NCBI RefSeq assembly: GCF_000621125.1
Contig: NZ_KK211214.1
Span: 1-64,000 of the forward strand
DNA from: Maribacter antarcticus DSM 21422
Lineage (GTDB): Bacteria; Bacteroidota; Bacteroidia; Flavobacteriales; Flavobacteriaceae
Length of the DNA stretch: 64,000 bases
Direction: 5' to 3'
Positions within the stretch are counted from its first letter, which is position 1, and each line of letters starts with the position of its first letter. Under the pieces are notes generated by a model that saw only the letters and a list, made by a program, of their open reading frames with translations, had not been told where the DNA came from and did not search any database. This document shows, piece after piece, positions 19,225-29,057 of the stretch. The position numbers and the translations under genes are program-made.

Positions 19225-22200
19225 TTGAATTTATTAAAACATAGGATGAACAATAAACAGCACTTACTTATCTTTCTGTCAGTTTTAGTTATCAGCTGTA
19301 AACAAGAACCTTTACCTGAAGTACCCGCGCGAATCAACCACTTCAACCATCAAATATTTGAAGAAAATAGACTACTGCCTAGGGCTACTTTTTTGGGTTT
19401 GAATCAGATACTATTTCTGATACGGAAAGTTTAAAACGGTATTTAAGTCTAAATGGGATTGGAAGTTTCATTTTACAAAAGACCCTAAGCAACGCTCCAT
19501 CACCTTTCAAAATGTGGATTATGACCACAGTGGTTGGGACGCCATTCCGGTTCCTGCCAATTGGGAAGTTGAAGGCTACGACTTTCCCATTTACTTGGAC
19601 GAACGTTATCCCTTTAATGCCAAATGGCCTGATGTGCCAAACGACTACAATCAAGTAGGTGCCTATCACAAAGAAATTAATCTTGACTAAGAATTCTTAG
19701 TCGAAGATGTAATTCTCCATTTTGCAGGAGTGAAATCAGCCATGTAGGTTTATATTAATGACAGTTATGTGGGTTATTCACAGGGCAGCAGAACTCCCGC
19801 AGAGTTCAATATTACGGACTACCTATCCGAAGGAAAGAATCTGATAGCTCTGCAACTATTCCGTTGGAGCGATGCCAGTTGTTTAGAAAGTCAAGACATG
19901 ATGCGTATGAGTGGTGTTGAACGCGATGTTTACCTCTATGCCAGTCCAAGGTATTTGTGTCGGATTACTACGCTTACTCTAATCTAGATGATACTTTTAC
20001 AAATGGAATATTTAAGAATACCATTTTCATTCAAAATAATTCTGAACAAGCTGTATCCAGAATTATAAATTTAGAGCTTCTGGATGGGGATGCATCAATG
20101 TACAAAACGGCTGTAACTATTGAAATTTTGGCTGGTTCGAGTATCGATTTTACATCAGAAAACATTATTAAAAACGTGAAACAATGGTCGGTGGAACTAC
20201 CTAATTTGTACCGACTTGCCATTTCATTGGAAGATTCTAAAAATCCAAAAGATAATCAGTATATAAAAAGAAACACGGGTTTTAAACGAGTTGAAATCAA
20301 AAACGGTCAAGTGCTTTTCAATGGAAAAACTATCTATATTAAAGGGGTAGATAGGCACAAAACAGATTTGTTAATGGGCCACATAGTCTCTAGGGCATCT
20401 ATGGAAAAGGACATTAAACTAATAAAACAGAATAATATAAATGCCGTTCGAAGTTTGCACTACCCAAACGACCCTTATTGGCTAGAACTTTGCGACCCAC
20501 ACGGATTTTATGTGGTTGATGAGGCCAATATCCAAAGTCATCTGTTGGCTATTGACGAAAAGACCCAAATAGGCAATAAGATGTGTTGGTTACCCGCCTA
20601 CAGGATGCGCACCCAACGAATGTACTTTTGGGATAGGAACCATGCTTCAATCTATTCATGGTCTTTGGGTATCGAAGCTGGTGAAGGTGAAATTTTTAGG
20701 ACAACTTACAAATGGCTAAAAGAACAGGACGACAATAGAATCGTACAATATGAACCTGTAGGAAAAGAGGGTTACACCGATGGCTATTACCCCATGTATC
20801 CTAAACCGGAGTACCTCATCGAACACGGGAAATCAGATTCAGACAACCCCTCAATCATAATCGAATATGCCCATGGTATGGAAAATTCAGTTAGAAATCT
20901 TCAGGATTATTGGGATATCATAGAAACGTACCCCAACCTACAAGGTGGTTTTATTCGGGATTGGGTAGATCAAAGTTTAGAATACAAAGATGAAAATGGT
21001 AAACCTTATTTTGCCTATGGCCATGACTACCATCCGGATTTACTCACGGACGGAAATTTTTTGAATAACGGTTTGGTGAATCCTTACCATAAGTTAAATC
21101 CGCATCTTTTGGAGGCTAAAAAGGTGTCTGAGCCTGTTCAATTTAGCTATTGAGGAAAGGGAATTATAGCAATTGAAAGTAAAAATTTCTTCGCCAATTT
21201 TTCAGATAAACAGGTGTATTTTAAAATTTCGAATAACAGAAGGGAAGTCCATCAGCAATTCAAAATGGAACTGAATGTTCCAGCTCAGCAAACGCAAAAA
21301 ATTCAATTTGATAACGTTCCTGATATTTTTATTCCTGAAGAGGAATATATTGTAGAAGTTAGAATGATTCAGAGAAATGAAACACTTTTAGTTCCCAAGG
21401 GCTATGAAGTGTCTTGGAATCAGTTCATTCTTAATGAAGGGGCAAGGCATGTCGCGGCCCTTCCTCACAAAATAGCGTCGCAAATAGGTACTTCTGGGGA
21501 GGATATTCAAATACAAAATGATAAAACGGACTGTAGAATCAACAGTAAGACAGGTGAGTTTATATCGTGGGCCTTTGAAGGAAAAAAGATTACCAATCAG
21601 CCTATTAGACCTAGTTTTTGGAGACTGCTTACCGATAACGATTTAGGAAATGGAATGGATAAATGGGCCAAAATTTGGCAGGATGCTTCCTATAGCTATT
21701 CCGCCAAATTAATAGGGAAACCCGCCAAGACCCAAGAAGGTGTTTCGTTCAGTGTTGGGTATATACTTCCCAATGCAGAGGCTGATTTTAAAGTTGATTA
21801 TGAAATTTTAGCGAATGGAATATTATATATTGATTATCACTTTAAACAGAATCAAAAAGAGCTGCCAAACATTTCGAAATTAGGGATGTATCTAACACTT
21901 CCCAATTCGTATGCTGATATCTCCTGGTACGGTAATGGCCCTATGGAAAGTTATTGGGACAGAAAAATAAGGGTTAAGGCAAGTATCTATAGCGGGAAGG
22001 TAGCGTAGCAATTCCATAGCTATATGAGGCCGCAAGAAACTGGAAACAAGACAGATGTTCGCTGGTTGCAACTTTCTTCAGATGCATTAACCTTGGAACT
22101 CAAAAGCAATGAGTTACTAAATTCTAGTACTTTGCCATTTGCTATGAAAGAAATCGACTTTAATAGTGAAGATGCGGGTATTTCTGCCGCTAGATTGGTA

Positions 22201-22387
22201 CCCGTCACCAAAAAAGCATGGTGCAGATATCAAAATCGGAAATACTGTACAATGGAACATTGACCATTTACAAATGGGCGTTGGTCGCGATAATTCATGG
22301 GGAGCTTTGGTACATGGTGAATATACGATTCATCCTAAACAGTATGATTATTCGTTTTCGATGCGGCCTATGATGAACACAGATTAA
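19225..22387 (+). pseudogene. GH2 beta-galactosidase-like gene, multiply broken
   Basis: Joined across frames, the fragments rebuild a secreted LacZ-type GH2 enzyme of roughly 1050 residues: a lipoprotein-like start (LSVLVISCKQE), the sugar-binding domain (NWEVEGYDFPIY; GYSQGSRTPAEF), the barrel with acid/base Glu in SLGIEAGEGE and nucleophile Glu in IIIEYAHGMENS, and the late domain (NGPMESYWDRK). Lesions I can place are base losses near 19390, 19459 and 19950, in-frame TAA at 19688, TAG at 19745, TGA at 21151 and TAG at 22006, and a frame change near 22211. The usual Asn before the acid/base Glu is Ile. The mixture of nonsense codons and indels argues for real decay rather than sequencing error. 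Confidence 0.88.
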
Positions 22388-22599
22388 ATTGGTAGAAAAA
22401 TAATATACATTTTTTCTATATGTATATTTTCTTCTTTGGTGTTGAAGTTGTGCTGTTCGCTAACCACTTTTGATTTCTAATTTAGAATCTGTTTTGTCTT
22501 AGTTTCTAAACCTACCTAAGACTGCTAATCCAAATATAGGGGAGTGTCGTGCTATTTCAGTGATCACAGTTAATTTTATAATAATCTTCTTTCAACAGC

Positions 22600-22613
22600 T
22601 GCAAACGTTTGCA
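22600..22613. promoter_or_regulatory. LacI-type operator upstream of the phosphoesterase gene
   Basis: TGCAAACGTTTGCA, a perfect 14-bp palindrome 61 bases before the start at 22675. The same sequence recurs at 45613 before susC, and variants with other central bases occur before the iol operon and before the two-domain phosphatase. The CG-centred palindrome is the usual shape of a LacI/GalR operator. Confidence 0.75.
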
Positions 22614-22674
22614 TAACAATAATGGTCGGGATAACCTTTAATCACTAGTTTTATGCGATATAGCAATCTTATAA

Positions 22675-24633
22675 ATGAAAATGTGTTGTTTTAGAAAAAT
22701 CAGTTATGGCTCTCTTTTGGTTTTAGGATTTTTTGTGTCTTCTTGTGCTACACAAAAGGAGTTGAGCCAAAAAGAAATTAAATTCGCAGTCATTGCTGAT
22801 GTTCATTTACAAGATGTATATGGAACCTTGGAGGATTCTGATTATACTGGCGTTAAAAACCCTATAAATGGAGAGCACGTATTGATACGGACTATGGCTA
22901 GCCAGTTACGTTCTACGCGAATTTTTAATGAAAATTACTTTGCCTTTTTAGCTGCGCTTGACGATGTGGTGGAAAGGAATATAAAGTACGTGCTTCTTCC
23001 AGGGGATTTTTCTGACGATGGGCAGCCTTTACATATCCGAGGGTTAAAAAAAATTTTAAAGCAATACGCTAAAACTAACGATATTTCTTTTTTTTTAGCC
23101 ACGGGAAATCATGATGTGGTTAGACCTTTTAACCATAACGATGGGAAATACGATTTTTTAGGTGAAGGAGGAAAACAACAACCCATTTTTTCTGATGCTG
23201 CAATGCATAGCCCTGATTTGAGTACAGCGCATCCCGTTGTGATTACCAAAGACATTCAAAATTTAGGATATGAGGGAATTAGCCAAATGCTGGGTGATTA
23301 TGGTTTTTATCCTAAACGGGAATATGGCTATTGGGCCTCTCCATTTTCTAATTATTCATATAAGGATTACAACTACGAAGAAGCTAAGCTCCAGGCTTCG
23401 TTGCAACAAAGAAGCCTTCTTATTGACTCTTACGAAAATAGGTTACCAGACCTTAGTTATGTAGTAGAACCTATTGAAGGGCTATGGTTAATATCGCTCG
23501 ATGCCAACACTTATTTAGAAAAGGCGGTTGTCTTAATTGATGATAACAACACCTTGGAATACCCTAACACTGGTTTAGGGCACGATAATTTATTAACGAA
23601 TAAAAGGTACTTAGTAGATTGGGTGAGTCGAATTGTCCAAGAGGCAGAAAAGCACGGAAAAACGCTTATTGCTTTTAGTCACTACCCCATGGTAGATTTT
23701 ACTAATGGGGCTTCTGAGGAAATAGGGAGTTTGTTGGTGGGGGGTAAAATGCAAAATAGTCGGGTTCCTAACAAAAAGGTGGCGGAAATTTTCGCACAAG
23801 CAGGCCTTAAGCTTCATTTTGGCGGTCATATGCACATGAATGACACAGGGGTTCATAGTAACGTTGATGGGAAGACATTGATAAACGTACAAGTACCTTC
23901 CTTGGCAGCATATAAACCTGCATATAAGGTAGTAACCCTAAAAAACAAAGGGATTGTTTCTGTTGAGACGGTACTTGTGAACACTGTTCCTAGTTTTAAT
24001 GAGTTTTTTGAGTTGTATGAGCAAGAATATGACTTTTTAAAGCGTATGGGTGGTGAAAAAATTTGGAACCGTACTATTTTATCTTCAAAGGACTACGGCG
24101 ATTTCACCAATTGGCATTTAAAGGAATTAGTACGATTGCGTTTTTTGCCATCAGATTGGCCAAAAGAATTTTCAAGGTTTTTACTGAACAGTTCAGGGAA
24201 GGAATTATTGGCGCTATCACATGCTAAACAGGGAGAAGGTTTTGAGGATTTAATGCGTAGAATGAAAACAGAAAAAGAGTTTGTTTCCAGCCTATTACTC
24301 AGAAACGATATTGGTCTTGGAAATGATGAATTTAACTTAAAAAGGCTGGAAGATTGGTCTGGTGCCGATCTCCTATTTGACCTTTATAGACTGAGAAGTG
24401 CAGACCAGCTTGCGCAAACAGATATTGGTCAAAAGCGTCTTAGCGAATACCAGTTAATAGCAAGCTCTTTTCTGAATAAGGATATGGTGGCCGGCAAAGA
24501 CTCCATAACACGAAATATGCTTGAGCTTATGTCCATATTGGATAAATTTATGAATGGTGCACCCTCCAATCACTTTCAAATCTATATGAACAGTGGTGTT
24601 GTAATGCCATTAAAACGCCGTAGCGGAAATTAG
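22675..24633 (+). CDS. Calcineurin-like metallophosphoesterase lipoprotein
   Basis: 652 residues; a lipoprotein signal with Cys at residue 24 (FFVSSCATQ). The metallophosphoesterase core shows all the metal-binding blocks: IADVHLQD (from about 40), LLPGDFSDDG, ATGNHDVVR, IAFSHYPM and HFGGHMHMND. A C-terminal region of some 200 residues is mostly helical and unassigned. It is probably anchored to the outer or inner membrane facing the periplasm and hydrolyses phosphomonoesters or diesters; the substrate cannot be read from the sequence. A LacI-type palindrome 61 bases upstream ties it to the inositol/GH92/SusCD genes. It stands alone, between a GH2 and a GH92 pseudogene. Confidence 0.85.
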   Translation: MKMCCFRKISYGSLLVLGFFVSSCATQKELSQKEIKFAVIADVHLQDVYGTLEDSDYTGVKNPINGEHVLIRTMASQLRSTRIFNENYFAFLAALDDVVERNIKYVLLPGDFSDDGQPLHIRGLKKILKQYAKTNDISFFLATGNHDVVRPFNHNDGKYDFLGEGGKQQPIFSDAAMHSPDLSTAHPVVITKDIQNLGYEGISQMLGDYGFYPKREYGYWASPFSNYSYKDYNYEEAKLQASLQQRSLLIDSYENRLPDLSYVVEPIEGLWLISLDANTYLEKAVVLIDDNNTLEYPNTGLGHDNLLTNKRYLVDWVSRIVQEAEKHGKTLIAFSHYPMVDFTNGASEEIGSLLVGGKMQNSRVPNKKVAEIFAQAGLKLHFGGHMHMNDTGVHSNVDGKTLINVQVPSLAAYKPAYKVVTLKNKGIVSVETVLVNTVPSFNEFFELYEQEYDFLKRMGGEKIWNRTILSSKDYGDFTNWHLKELVRLRFLPSDWPKEFSRFLLNSSGKELLALSHAKQGEGFEDLMRRMKTEKEFVSSLLLRNDIGLGNDEFNLKRLEDWSGADLLFDLYRLRSADQLAQTDIGQKRLSEYQLIASSFLNKDMVAGKDSITRNMLELMSILDKFMNGAPSNHFQIYMNSGVVMPLKRRSGN

Positions 24634-24670
24634 ATACAAGGCATTGTAAATAAAAACATACTTAAGAAGA

Positions 24671-25102
24671 ATGTCATGGGTGCTTTTTCTCATACTAATT
24701 AAGTCACCAATCTGGGCGCAGGAAAAAATGAAAGTGGATGATGTAAACCCTTTAAGAGACACCTCCATTTTTAGCTTTTCAGAAGGAAAGGATGGAGTAG
24801 TTACTATGCCCTGCGTAGGTTCTCCATTTGCTATGACAAACTTTATGGTACAGACAAAGGAGAACAAAATTAGTGAAATGCCGTATGTGTATGAGGATAC
24901 TTCTATAAAGGGATTTATGGCAACACATCAGCCAACGTGATGGATGGGCGATTATGCTTATGTTAGTATTATGCCACAAATAGGCGCTCTAAAATTGCTT
25001 CCTGACGACAGGGCATTGCCCTTTTACAAAAAGATGAGCAGTAGTTCCTTGGTTTTTGAAATGGGTAATGAACCTAATTTCACAGTATTTGAAGACCAAT
25101 AA
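24671..25102 (+). pseudogene. Truncated N-terminal piece of a GH92 glycosidase
   Basis: Starts with a signal-like segment (MSWVLFLILIKSPIWAQ), then VNPLRDTSIFSFSEGKDG and GFMATHQPT, stop, WMGDYAYVSIMPQIG. The HQPxxW-DYG block and the preceding VNP block are typical of the N-terminal domain of GH92 alpha-mannosidases. An in-frame TGA at 24938-24940 interrupts HQPT/WMGDY, and the frame ends at 25100 after about 140 codons, where a full enzyme needs 700 or more. The catalytic half is missing altogether. It lies directly after the phosphoesterase gene, as if both once formed one transcript. Confidence 0.7.
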
Positions 25103-25190
25103 TTTCACTAGCGTAAGAGAAGATATTTTTGTTATTTCAATTAACTTTCCAATCCTTTAAATTCGATAATTATATAGCGTTAAGAATGTA

Positions 25191-26048
25191 CTATAATTCT
25201 ATTTGCGCAAAAACTGGACAGTGATCGGATAAATAAATATCATCTAACATTTCAGAAAATACCGCATATTTAGTCACTTTACTAATTCCTTTTAAAAATA
25301 TATAGTCTATTACTTTCCGTTCTTCGAACGGCCTGTTATCAAAACCGCAGGTGGTCCAGTTGGGTCCATAAGTAAACGTAGCTGCACTACTTGCATTGAT
25401 CAATGTGTTTTTTCCATCGGTTTTAATCAAGGTTCTAATACCTTCTGACTCGGGAACAAGGTTAAAATCACCCGTTAGAATTAAAGGTAGGTTTCCTGCT
25501 AATGCTATGGCTTTTTCTTTTAATAATTTAGCGCTTTCAACACGAGCTATGTTTCCAATATGGTCAAAATGAGTATTCATAAAGATGAACTCTTCTCTTG
25601 TATTCTTATCCTTAAATACCGCCCACGTTGCAATTCTTTCCAAATCAGCATCCCATCCTTTGCTAATTTCATCAGGGGTTTCACTTAACCAGAACGTACC
25701 ACTTTTTAATACCTTAAACCTGTCTTTTTTATAAAAAATTGAGGCGAACTCTCCCTTCTCCTTGCCATCTTTCCTTCCAATACCAATAGTTTTATATTTG
25801 CTTAGGTTCGTTTTTAGATAGTCTAGTTGATTTACCAAAACTTCTTGCATACCTATGATATCTAAATCATAAAAATGAATCATACGAACCACATTTTTCT
25901 TTCTATGATGCCAATTCTGTTTACCATCCTCTGGATTATCATATCGTATATTAAAGGACATGACATCCATTTTTTTAGCTTTTTGAGCGAACGTAAATGA
26001 TGATAAAAACAATAATTGAAAGAATAGGAAAGCTATCTGTTTCTTCAT
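25191..26048 (-). CDS. Secreted EEP-family phosphoesterase
   Basis: The start is set at the ATG at 26048, giving the signal peptide MKKQIAFLFFQLLFLSSFTFAQ; the upstream alternative is a TTG. About 285 residues of the endonuclease/exonuclease/phosphatase fold: VMSFNIRYDNP, IGMQEVL with the metal-binding Glu, MNTHFDHIG, LTGDFNLVP, IDYIFLKG and SDHCPVFAQ. The superfamily includes nucleases, sphingomyelinases and inositol-phosphate phosphatases, so the substrate is open. It is the last gene of the iol operon, 39 bases after the IolG-like dehydrogenase; a role in freeing inositol outside the cytoplasm would fit, but is inferred. Confidence 0.85.
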   Translation of the reverse strand: MKKQIAFLFFQLLFLSSFTFAQKAKKMDVMSFNIRYDNPEDGKQNWHHRKKNVVRMIHFYDLDIIGMQEVLVNQLDYLKTNLSKYKTIGIGRKDGKEKGEFASIFYKKDRFKVLKSGTFWLSETPDEISKGWDADLERIATWAVFKDKNTREEFIFMNTHFDHIGNIARVESAKLLKEKAIALAGNLPLILTGDFNLVPESEGIRTLIKTDGKNTLINASSAATFTYGPNWTTCGFDNRPFEERKVIDYIFLKGISKVTKYAVFSEMLDDIYLSDHCPVFAQIEL

Positions 26049-26087
26049 ATAAATTGAACTTTTCAATGAGTAGGAATACCTCTTGCA

Positions 26088-27095
26088 TTAAACAATCTCG
26101 GATATCTTCACTGGTCTATTTTCCTTCAATGATTTAATAGCGGCAAGACCTATTTTCAAAGATTGTAGTCCGTCATTACCATCAACGGACATTTGTATTC
26201 CGTTGGAAAGCCCTTTCACAAAATCTTGTATTTCTGTCTTATAGGCTTCTTGATAGCGCTCCAAGAAAAAGTGTAGGGGATTGGCGGCATGAATACCTTG
26301 TTTATTGTAGAGCTTGTGGGAGTCATGAAAAATGTTGTTGGACTGCACCATACCTTTTGACCCAAAAACCTCTACACGTTGGTCATAACCATAAGCAGCT
26401 TCCCTGCTGTTATCTATAATGGCCATACTGCCGTCTGTATAGGTAAGGGTGACCACCGCTGTATCAATATCTCCGGCAGCTCCAATGGCAGGGTCCACTA
26501 AGACCGCTCCTTTTGCGTATACTTCTACTATTTCATTATCAACAACATAGCGGGCCATATCAAAATCATGTATGGTCATATCTAAAAACAGACCTCCCGA
26601 TTGTTTAATATAACTAACTGGTGGAGCTCCAGGATCTCGACTTGTTATTTTTACTAAATGAGGTTTTCCTACGGCATCTTCTTTCACAAGCTCATGCACT
26701 TTCTTAAATTCCTTGTCGAATCTGCGGTTGAAACCTAACATTAGTTGTACACCGCTCTCATTAACGACATTTAAAACCTCCAACACCCTTTTCAGGGATA
26801 GGTCTAAGGGCTTTTCACAAAAGACATTCTTCCCCGCTAAAGCGCCCATCTCGACATAATCTGCATGGGTATTTGTCGGGGAACATATGAGTATGGCACT
26901 AAAGTCGCCCATGGATATCAAATCCTTATAGGACGACGTAATAAACGGAATATTATTATTTTTGGCATATTCCCGGCATTCTTTAGATGGGTCCATTGCA
27001 GCCACTACTTCTACTCCGTCCATTTGAAGGATGTTATCCAAATGTATCTTTCCTATTCTGCCTAGGCCGGCAATGGCGAACTTTATGGTACTCAT
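26088..27095 (-). CDS. iolG: Inositol 2-dehydrogenase-like oxidoreductase (Gfo/Idh/MocA)
   Basis: 335 residues. The Rossmann motif AGLGRIGKIH is at residues 9-18; the family's catalytic EKP occurs in NVFCEKPLDLS, followed by the C-terminal domain with GGLFLDMTIHDFDMARY, where Asp and His are the usual polyol-binding pair. The reaction expected is oxidation of myo-inositol to 2-keto-myo-inositol with NAD+. Its start overlaps the stop of the preceding dehydrogenase by four bases (ATGA). Two such dehydrogenases in one operon suggest that one takes myo-inositol and the other an isomer such as scyllo-inositol; which is which is not decidable here. Confidence 0.85.
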   Translation of the reverse strand: MSTIKFAIAGLGRIGKIHLDNILQMDGVEVVAAMDPSKECREYAKNNNIPFITSSYKDLISMGDFSAILICSPTNTHADYVEMGALAGKNVFCEKPLDLSLKRVLEVLNVVNESGVQLMLGFNRRFDKEFKKVHELVKEDAVGKPHLVKITSRDPGAPPVSYIKQSGGLFLDMTIHDFDMARYVVDNEIVEVYAKGAVLVDPAIGAAGDIDTAVVTLTYTDGSMAIIDNSREAAYGYDQRVEVFGSKGMVQSNNIFHDSHKLYNKQGIHAANPLHFFLERYQEAYKTEIQDFVKGLSNGIQMSVDGNDGLQSLKIGLAAIKSLKENRPVKISEIV

Positions 27096-28105
27096 ATTTT
27101 TATAAGTTTATTTTCTTTAAATGATTTTGTTGCCAAATACGCTATGTTCGTTGATTTTGTTCCATCTTCCGCTTTAATTTCTGGTTTTTTATTTTCAATA
27201 ATACAATCTACAAATTCCTGCATTTCATTAACAAATGCTACTTCAAATCTTTCCTGAAACGATTGGGAACATTCTTGCCTTACACCATGCGAATCTAATA
27301 TCTCGACCATATTCTTTCTTGGTACAGATCCGATTCTAAGTGTAGCTTTTGTTCCTATGATTTCAGTTTCCACATTATAACCATGGGTTGCCGTTCTACC
27401 TGCCAAGAAAAAGGCCATACTCTCATTGTCAAACTGCAATAATGCCGATACGTTATCGCCATCGCCATGCTCTGCAAATTCTTTATGTGCATAACATCCG
27501 CCAATGGCAAAAATGCTTTTTGGTTCTGCTTTTAGCATCCACCTTGCTAAATCGATATCATGAATGGCCATATCCAAAAATTGTCCAGCACTGTGTTCGA
27601 CATATTTTAAGGCGCCATCTATCGCCGATTCAGGATCTACACTATAGCTCCTAAAAAGAATGGGCTTTCCTAGTACACCTTCATCTATTTTTTGCTTTGC
27701 ATACATATATGAAGGGTCGTACCTTCTCATAAACCCCAACATAAATACCTGATTTGCATTTGCAGCTACAGCTTCTTCTACGGCTAAGCACTCTTGGAGG
27801 GTAATTCCTAAGGGTTTTTCGCAAAATACGTGCAATCCTTTTTGAAGGGCATATATGGCTTGTTCACAATGATTGGCCGATGGGGAAACAATCACAATAG
27901 CGTTCAGGTCAGAGTCGTTGATCATTTCTTTAAAATCAGAGAAACAATAGCCAACGTTCAATTCTTTTTTCGCTCTGGATAATTCTTCTTTATTAAGGCT
28001 ACATGCTGCGGACAATTCTGCATTTTTAATTATACTACTAATATTTTTGGCATGAATAAAACCCAATCTGCCCAATCCAACAATACCAATACGAACTTTG
28101 TTCAT
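27092..28105 (-). CDS. Second Gfo/Idh/MocA inositol-type dehydrogenase
   Basis: 337 residues with VGLGRLGFIH near the N-terminus, HVFCEKPLGIT carrying the EKP motif, and GQFLDMAIHDIDLARW in the substrate domain. It is clearly a paralogue of the dehydrogenase encoded next to it. It lies 34 bases after the inosose dehydratase gene and overlaps the following gene by four bases. Likely roles are oxidation of another inositol stereoisomer or inosose interconversion. Confidence 0.82.
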   Translation of the reverse strand: MNKVRIGIVGLGRLGFIHAKNISSIIKNAELSAACSLNKEELSRAKKELNVGYCFSDFKEMINDSDLNAIVIVSPSANHCEQAIYALQKGLHVFCEKPLGITLQECLAVEEAVAANANQVFMLGFMRRYDPSYMYAKQKIDEGVLGKPILFRSYSVDPESAIDGALKYVEHSAGQFLDMAIHDIDLARWMLKAEPKSIFAIGGCYAHKEFAEHGDGDNVSALLQFDNESMAFFLAGRTATHGYNVETEIIGTKATLRIGSVPRKNMVEILDSHGVRQECSQSFQERFEVAFVNEMQEFVDCIIENKKPEIKAEDGTKSTNIAYLATKSFKENKLIKI

Positions 28106-28139
28106 GTTTATTTAAATAAAAGCGGTTGCTTTAATTAGG

Positions 28140-29045
28140 TTATAATCCAATTGAATTGAGATACTCACGATTTGTCCTTGCACATATTTTCGGGTTTCCC
28201 ATACCTGGAAGTATATCTTGTTCTACCACAATCCAATCGGTGTATTTTTTATCCTGCAATAGATCAACTATTGTTTTGAAATCCACACTTCCTTTGCCAA
28301 GTTCACAGAAAACCCCTCTTTTTATGGCATCAAAATAATTGCCATTCGCTTCTCTTGATAGCCGCGCAGCTTCTGGGTCAAAATCCTTAAAATGGACATG
28401 CCAAATTCTATCAGAATGTTTTCTTAAGGCACTTACAGGATCGCCTCCGCCAAAGGCATAATGCCCCATATCTAAACAAAGTCCTACTAGGTTGGGGTCG
28501 GTCATGGACATTAGGGTATCTATTTCTTGTGGCGTTTCCACATATCCGGCGCAATGATGATGGAAAACAGTTCTTAGTCCATAAGCTTCTTTTACGGCTT
28601 TTGCCACTTTTTCAGCACCATTTGTATAGGTTTCCCACTGGTTCTTGGTCAATCCCATTTCTGGAGTGATTCTACCGGCATTTTTTGTCCGCTCTGGAAT
28701 ACTCCCGTTGTTATCTGCCAAAACTATAAAAGCATTTTGATATCCTGCCTTATACATGAGTTGAGCAACACGAAGGGCGGATTGGATACCCATTTGATGC
28801 GTTCGCTCATCTACCAAGGCTACGGGAACAAATGCTCCTAAGAGTTCTAGGCCCCTGCTATCTATCGCTACCCGAAGCAGGTCAGGGTCCGTAGGCATGT
28901 AGCCCCAGTCGCCCAACTCCGTGCCAATGTAGCCGGTATCTTTGATTTCGTCTAATACTTGTTCAAAACCAATCTCTTCTGATTTTTCTTCCAAATCAAA
29001 TTCAAGTGCACCCCACGAGCAAGGTGCGTTTGCGACTTTTATCAT
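28140..29045 (-). CDS. iolE: 2-keto-myo-inositol (inosose) dehydratase
   Basis: 301 residues of the xylose-isomerase-like TIM barrel. The start VANAPCSWGALEF is the hallmark of IolE proteins. Metal-ligand blocks include GTELGDWGYMP, FHHHCAGYVE, LCLDMGHYAFGGGDP, HVHFKDF and a late VVEQD. It removes water from 2-keto-myo-inositol to give the trihydroxycyclohexane-dione that is opened by IolD. It is preceded by iolA with only 12 bases between. IolH/IolI-type relatives share the fold, but the N-terminal signature favours IolE. Confidence 0.9.
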   Translation of the reverse strand: MIKVANAPCSWGALEFDLEEKSEEIGFEQVLDEIKDTGYIGTELGDWGYMPTDPDLLRVAIDSRGLELLGAFVPVALVDERTHQMGIQSALRVAQLMYKAGYQNAFIVLADNNGSIPERTKNAGRITPEMGLTKNQWETYTNGAEKVAKAVKEAYGLRTVFHHHCAGYVETPQEIDTLMSMTDPNLVGLCLDMGHYAFGGGDPVSALRKHSDRIWHVHFKDFDPEAARLSREANGNYFDAIKRGVFCELGKGSVDFKTIVDLLQDKKYTDWIVVEQDILPGMGNPKICARTNREYLNSIGL

Positions 29046-29057
29046 TTAAAATGAGTG

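Noticed and set aside
19380-19960. Programmed frameshifting to express the GH2 gene
   Set aside because: The frame changes are accompanied by four in-frame stop codons elsewhere, so expression would fail regardless.
22675-24633. Calling the metallophosphoesterase a phytase or sphingomyelinase
   Set aside because: The core motifs fit the broad calcineurin-like family only; nothing in the sequence singles out a substrate.
24935-24945. TGA in the GH92 relic as a selenocysteine codon
   Set aside because: GH92 enzymes do not use selenocysteine, no SECIS-like hairpin is seen, and the catalytic half is missing anyway.
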